A DNA stretch of 7,797 bases from Robiginitomaculum sp. (GTDB taxonomy: Bacteria; Pseudomonadota; Alphaproteobacteria; Caulobacterales; Maricaulaceae): positions 1-7,797 of the forward strand of contig JALSYJ010000297.1 of assembly GCA_027071965.1 (NCBI GenBank), read 5' to 3'. Both the position numbers and the translations under genes were made by a program. Positions 5,663 through 7,797 of the stretch are shown here, in pieces. Under the pieces are notes generated by a model that was given only the letters and a program-made list of their open reading frames with translations, made no database searches and was not told the origin of the DNA. Positions within the stretch are counted from its first letter, which is position 1. Every line of letters begins with the position of its first letter.

Positions 5663-6867
5663 TTTTTTGTCCGCCGCTTAGGGGCCGGGCCGAGCAAGAA
5701 ACACATGGCTGCAATCCAGGCGATACTGGCCCAGAACCACTCCTGCCATGCACCATAGCTAAGGTTGGCAAATACCAGTATTGCTGCTGAAGATCCTGAA
5801 ATAGCTGCTCCTTGCAAGCGGGTGAGGTTTTGGCTGTTTGATACTCTAATAGCAAATGTAAGAGTGGCCGCAGAAAATAACATCACGCCGATCAATCCTG
5901 TCTCCAACCATAATTGCAGTCCAAAATTATGCGGGTGCATGGATATGCGCGGAAATTCAAACCCCCTTAGAGTGTAAGTGGAATTAAACGTGCGAGAGGC
6001 ATCCAGGCCCCACCCGATCAATGGTTTTTCAGATATTCTTTCACTGGTGAACTTCCAGATATCAAGCCGCTGTTCCCATGATAGCGGCAAGTTTGACCCC
6101 TCAAAAACATCGATAATAACCGGGATAACCATTGGTGCCAGCATGAAAGCGCCCAAGGCAGCAAGGCCGGTGAATAAAATGGTTGTTCGTGGAAATGCCC
6201 AGCCAAGACCAAAAAAAATACCTGCAATCATAATCGCCAGCATGGCAGAGGATAAGCTAAATTGCCATGCTATCCAAAATGCTATTAGCCCGATAAAGGC
6301 ACCAAAAGCTTTGCCCTGCCAGCCAGGAAGAAAAATGCTCGCAAAAGCCCATGCACAAGGTGTGGCCATTATCAGCGCCGAAACCCCTCTGGTGGCATCT
6401 CGTAACTTTTCCTGCCGAACCGCGCCTTCAGCATACATGCCGGAGAAAATGCCAAAACTGGCTTCGATCAGATAAAGTAAAATAATCATGGCCAGACTGG
6501 CTGTGGCTGCATATAATACCAGTAATCTCGCCTTGCCCTGCAGGCTCCACACTGAAAAGGCGAACAGGCTGTAAAGCATAACGCCAAGCGCCATTTTCCA
6601 TCCCTGTTCAGTTTGCGGATATGTGCTCCAGCGCATTGAGGCCCAAGCCCAGGCAATGAAAATCAGAAAAATAGCCAGAGGTAATTCCAGCGGCAGGACA
6701 GTTTTTAATCTTGGCCATGGCGGTATGGCCAAAATTGCCGTTAGTGCTACGGCTGCTGCCACCCCTATGGCTCCGGCGAGAATGAACAGGGCAATCAGAA
6801 CAAATCCGGATGCAATGGCAATTGGCCGTCGCCAGCCTTGTTCTTCTGCAAAATCGTGCACGTTCAA
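5659..6867 (-). CDS. O-antigen ligase/polymerase (Wzy_C/WaaL-like) membrane protein
   Basis: A 402-residue polytopic inner-membrane protein with about ten or more hydrophobic segments. The main periplasmic loop lies at about 252-315. It contains SWEQRLDIWKFTSERI (263-278), PLIGWGLDASR (282-292) and MHPHNFGLQLWLETGLIG (310-327), the signature of the Wzy_C domain with the conserved loop histidines H311 and H313. Such proteins join lipid-linked glycans to lipid A-core, or polymerise repeat units. WaaL and Wzy cannot be separated by sequence alone. The start is TTG at 6865-6867, overlapping the thrS stop as TTGA, with AAGG four bases before it. GTG two codons later (6859-6861) is an alternative, ten bases from that AAGG. 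It runs into the rhamnosyltransferase-like gene with a second TTGA overlap, so the two probably act in one pathway. Confidence 0.88.
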   Translation of the reverse strand: MNVHDFAEEQGWRRPIAIASGFVLIALFILAGAIGVAAAVALTAILAIPPWPRLKTVLPLELPLAIFLIFIAWAWASMRWSTYPQTEQGWKMALGVMLYSLFAFSVWSLQGKARLLVLYAATASLAMIILLYLIEASFGIFSGMYAEGAVRQEKLRDATRGVSALIMATPCAWAFASIFLPGWQGKAFGAFIGLIAFWIAWQFSLSSAMLAIMIAGIFFGLGWAFPRTTILFTGLAALGAFMLAPMVIPVIIDVFEGSNLPLSWEQRLDIWKFTSERISEKPLIGWGLDASRTFNSTYTLRGFEFPRISMHPHNFGLQLWLETGLIGVMLFSAATLTFAIRVSNSQNLTRLQGAAISGSSAAILVFANLSYGAWQEWFWASIAWIAAMCFLLGPAPKRRTKN

Positions 6868-7797
6868 TTTGCCTTTTGATCCGGTGGCAAAGCATCATTT
6901 GATAATTTTTTGACCGCTTCATCAACACTCATCATCACCTGATGTTTGGCTCCTTTGCCCAAGAACCGCAAAGCTATTGTACCTTCTTCGGCTTCGCGTC
7001 GGCCAACCACGGCAATTACCGGGATTTTTGCTACGGAATGTTCGCGAATCTTGTAATTGATTTTTTCGTTGCGTAAGTCAGTCTCTACCCGCAGCCCGGC
7101 AGCACCAAACTGATTGGCCAGATTTTGTGCATATTCATCTACATCAGAGGTAATAGGCGTTACAACCACTTGCGTAGGAGCCAGCCATAAAGGAAGATTA
7201 CCCGCATAATGTTCGATCAGAATCCCGATGAAACGCTCCATAGAGCCTAAAATTGCCCGATGCAGCATTACCGGGCGATGCTTGTTGCCATCGGCCCCGA
7301 TATATGTGGCATCCAGACGCTCCGGCAATACATAATCAAGCTGATAAGTGCCACATTGCCAGGTGCGCCCAATGGCATCGGTTAGATGAAATTCAAGTTT
7401 CGGCCCGTAAAAGGCCCCTTCTCCCGGCGCCATATCATATTCAAGACCAGCCTCATCCAGTGCTGATGCCAGGGCAGTTTCCGCCTGATCCCAGATAGCA
7501 TCCGAACCGGCGCGAACCTCCGGGCGTGTAGCCAGCCGGTATTTAATATCCTTTAGACCAAAATCACCGTACACGGTTGAAAACAGCTTCAAGAAACGTA
7601 CGGTTTCATCAATTATCTGGTCATCGGTACAGAAAATATGAGCATCATCCTGAGTGAACTGGCGCACTCGCATCAATCCGTGCAGGGCGCCGTGCGGCTC
7701 ATTGCGGTGGCAACAGCCAAATTCAGCCATGCGAACCGGCAGGTCACGGTATGATTTCTGTCCATGCTTGAATATTTGCACATGGGCCGGACAATTC
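6864..7797 (-). CDS. thrS: Threonyl-tRNA synthetase, C-terminal part (runs off the right edge)
   Basis: About 310 residues of a class II synthetase that charges tRNA-Thr in the cytoplasm. The frame is open to the window edge, starting in NCPAHVQIF, so the N-terminal TGS, editing and class II motif 1 regions are outside. Counting from that Asn as 1, the zinc ligands are C2, H53 (QDDAHIF) and H179 (MLHRAILG). These spacings match E. coli C334, H385 and H511 exactly. Motif 2 lies around 30-56 and motif 3 is HRAILGSMERF. The anticodon-binding domain follows from PLWLAPTQVVV, with ETDLRNEKINYKIREH and IPVIAVVGRREAEEGT. The stop overlaps the TTG of the ligase-like gene. Ala in NCPAH and His in RNEPHGALHG differ from E. 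coli (Gly and Ser), probably lineage differences. Confidence 0.98.
   Translation of the reverse strand, partial: NCPAHVQIFKHGQKSYRDLPVRMAEFGCCHRNEPHGALHGLMRVRQFTQDDAHIFCTDDQIIDETVRFLKLFSTVYGDFGLKDIKYRLATRPEVRAGSDAIWDQAETALASALDEAGLEYDMAPGEGAFYGPKLEFHLTDAIGRTWQCGTYQLDYVLPERLDATYIGADGNKHRPVMLHRAILGSMERFIGILIEHYAGNLPLWLAPTQVVVTPITSDVDEYAQNLANQFGAAGLRVETDLRNEKINYKIREHSVAKIPVIAVVGRREAEEGTIALRFLGKGAKHQVMMSVDEAVKKLSNDALPPDQKAN

Noticed and set aside
5978..6475. 165-codon open frame on the plus strand
   Set aside because: It is the antisense shadow of the ligase-like membrane protein; runs without stops on the opposite strand are common for this codon use.
7662..7796. Ala in NCPAH and His in RNEPHGALHG of threonyl-tRNA synthetase as possible functional changes
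   Set aside because: Zinc ligands and flanking motif residues are intact, and I recall such variants among alphaproteobacterial enzymes, so lineage variation is the simplest reading.
1..7797. Signs of a mobile element, CRISPR array, phage, tRNA/rRNA gene or riboswitch
   Set aside because: Scanning both strands showed no spaced direct repeats, terminal inverted repeats, transposase or integrase motifs or conserved RNA folds. The window is densely filled by recognisable chromosomal genes.

Overview
The window reads as chromosomal DNA of an alphaproteobacterium. The evidence is the style of the threonyl-tRNA synthetase, cysteine synthase and Coq7-type hydroxylase sequences, the aerobic ubiquinone and disulfide machinery, and a compact layout of overlapping genes. 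A finer placement cannot be supported from sequence alone. Almost all of it is coding. Nine of the ten genes are on the minus strand, and I see no tRNA or rRNA gene, insertion sequence, CRISPR array or prophage signature.

Layout, read in the direction of minus-strand transcription (right to left). (1) 7797-4796: the C-terminal two thirds or so of thrS, then an O-antigen ligase/polymerase-type membrane protein, then a GT2 rhamnosyltransferase-like enzyme. Both junctions are 4-base TTGA overlaps, so the two glycan genes appear translationally coupled to thrS. (2) 3846-4748: the only plus-strand gene, an HMG-CoA lyase family enzyme, convergent with group 1 and divergent from group 3. (3) 3779-3036: a DPM-type GT2 glycosyltransferase. 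Its extended -10 promoter sits so close to the ATG that the mRNA should be leaderless, and a candidate intrinsic terminator follows it. (4) 2900-1: an unrecognised four-helix membrane protein, dsbB, coq7, cysK and the start of a ThiF/MoeB/HesA-type E1-like enzyme. These are mostly overlapping or closely spaced, so probably one transcript.

Group 4 has a plausible shared theme. DsbB passes thiol electrons to ubiquinone, Coq7 helps make ubiquinone, CysK makes cysteine, and the E1-like protein activates a sulfur carrier. Groups 1 and 3 both concern envelope glycans. Nothing here is clearly a new defence or mobile system. The points most worth a second look are the leaderless GT2 promoter, the high share of TTG starts with TTGA overlaps, the atypical HMG-CoA lyase, the unknown membrane protein heading the dsbB group, and the cysK/E1-like pairing whose downstream neighbours lie outside the window.
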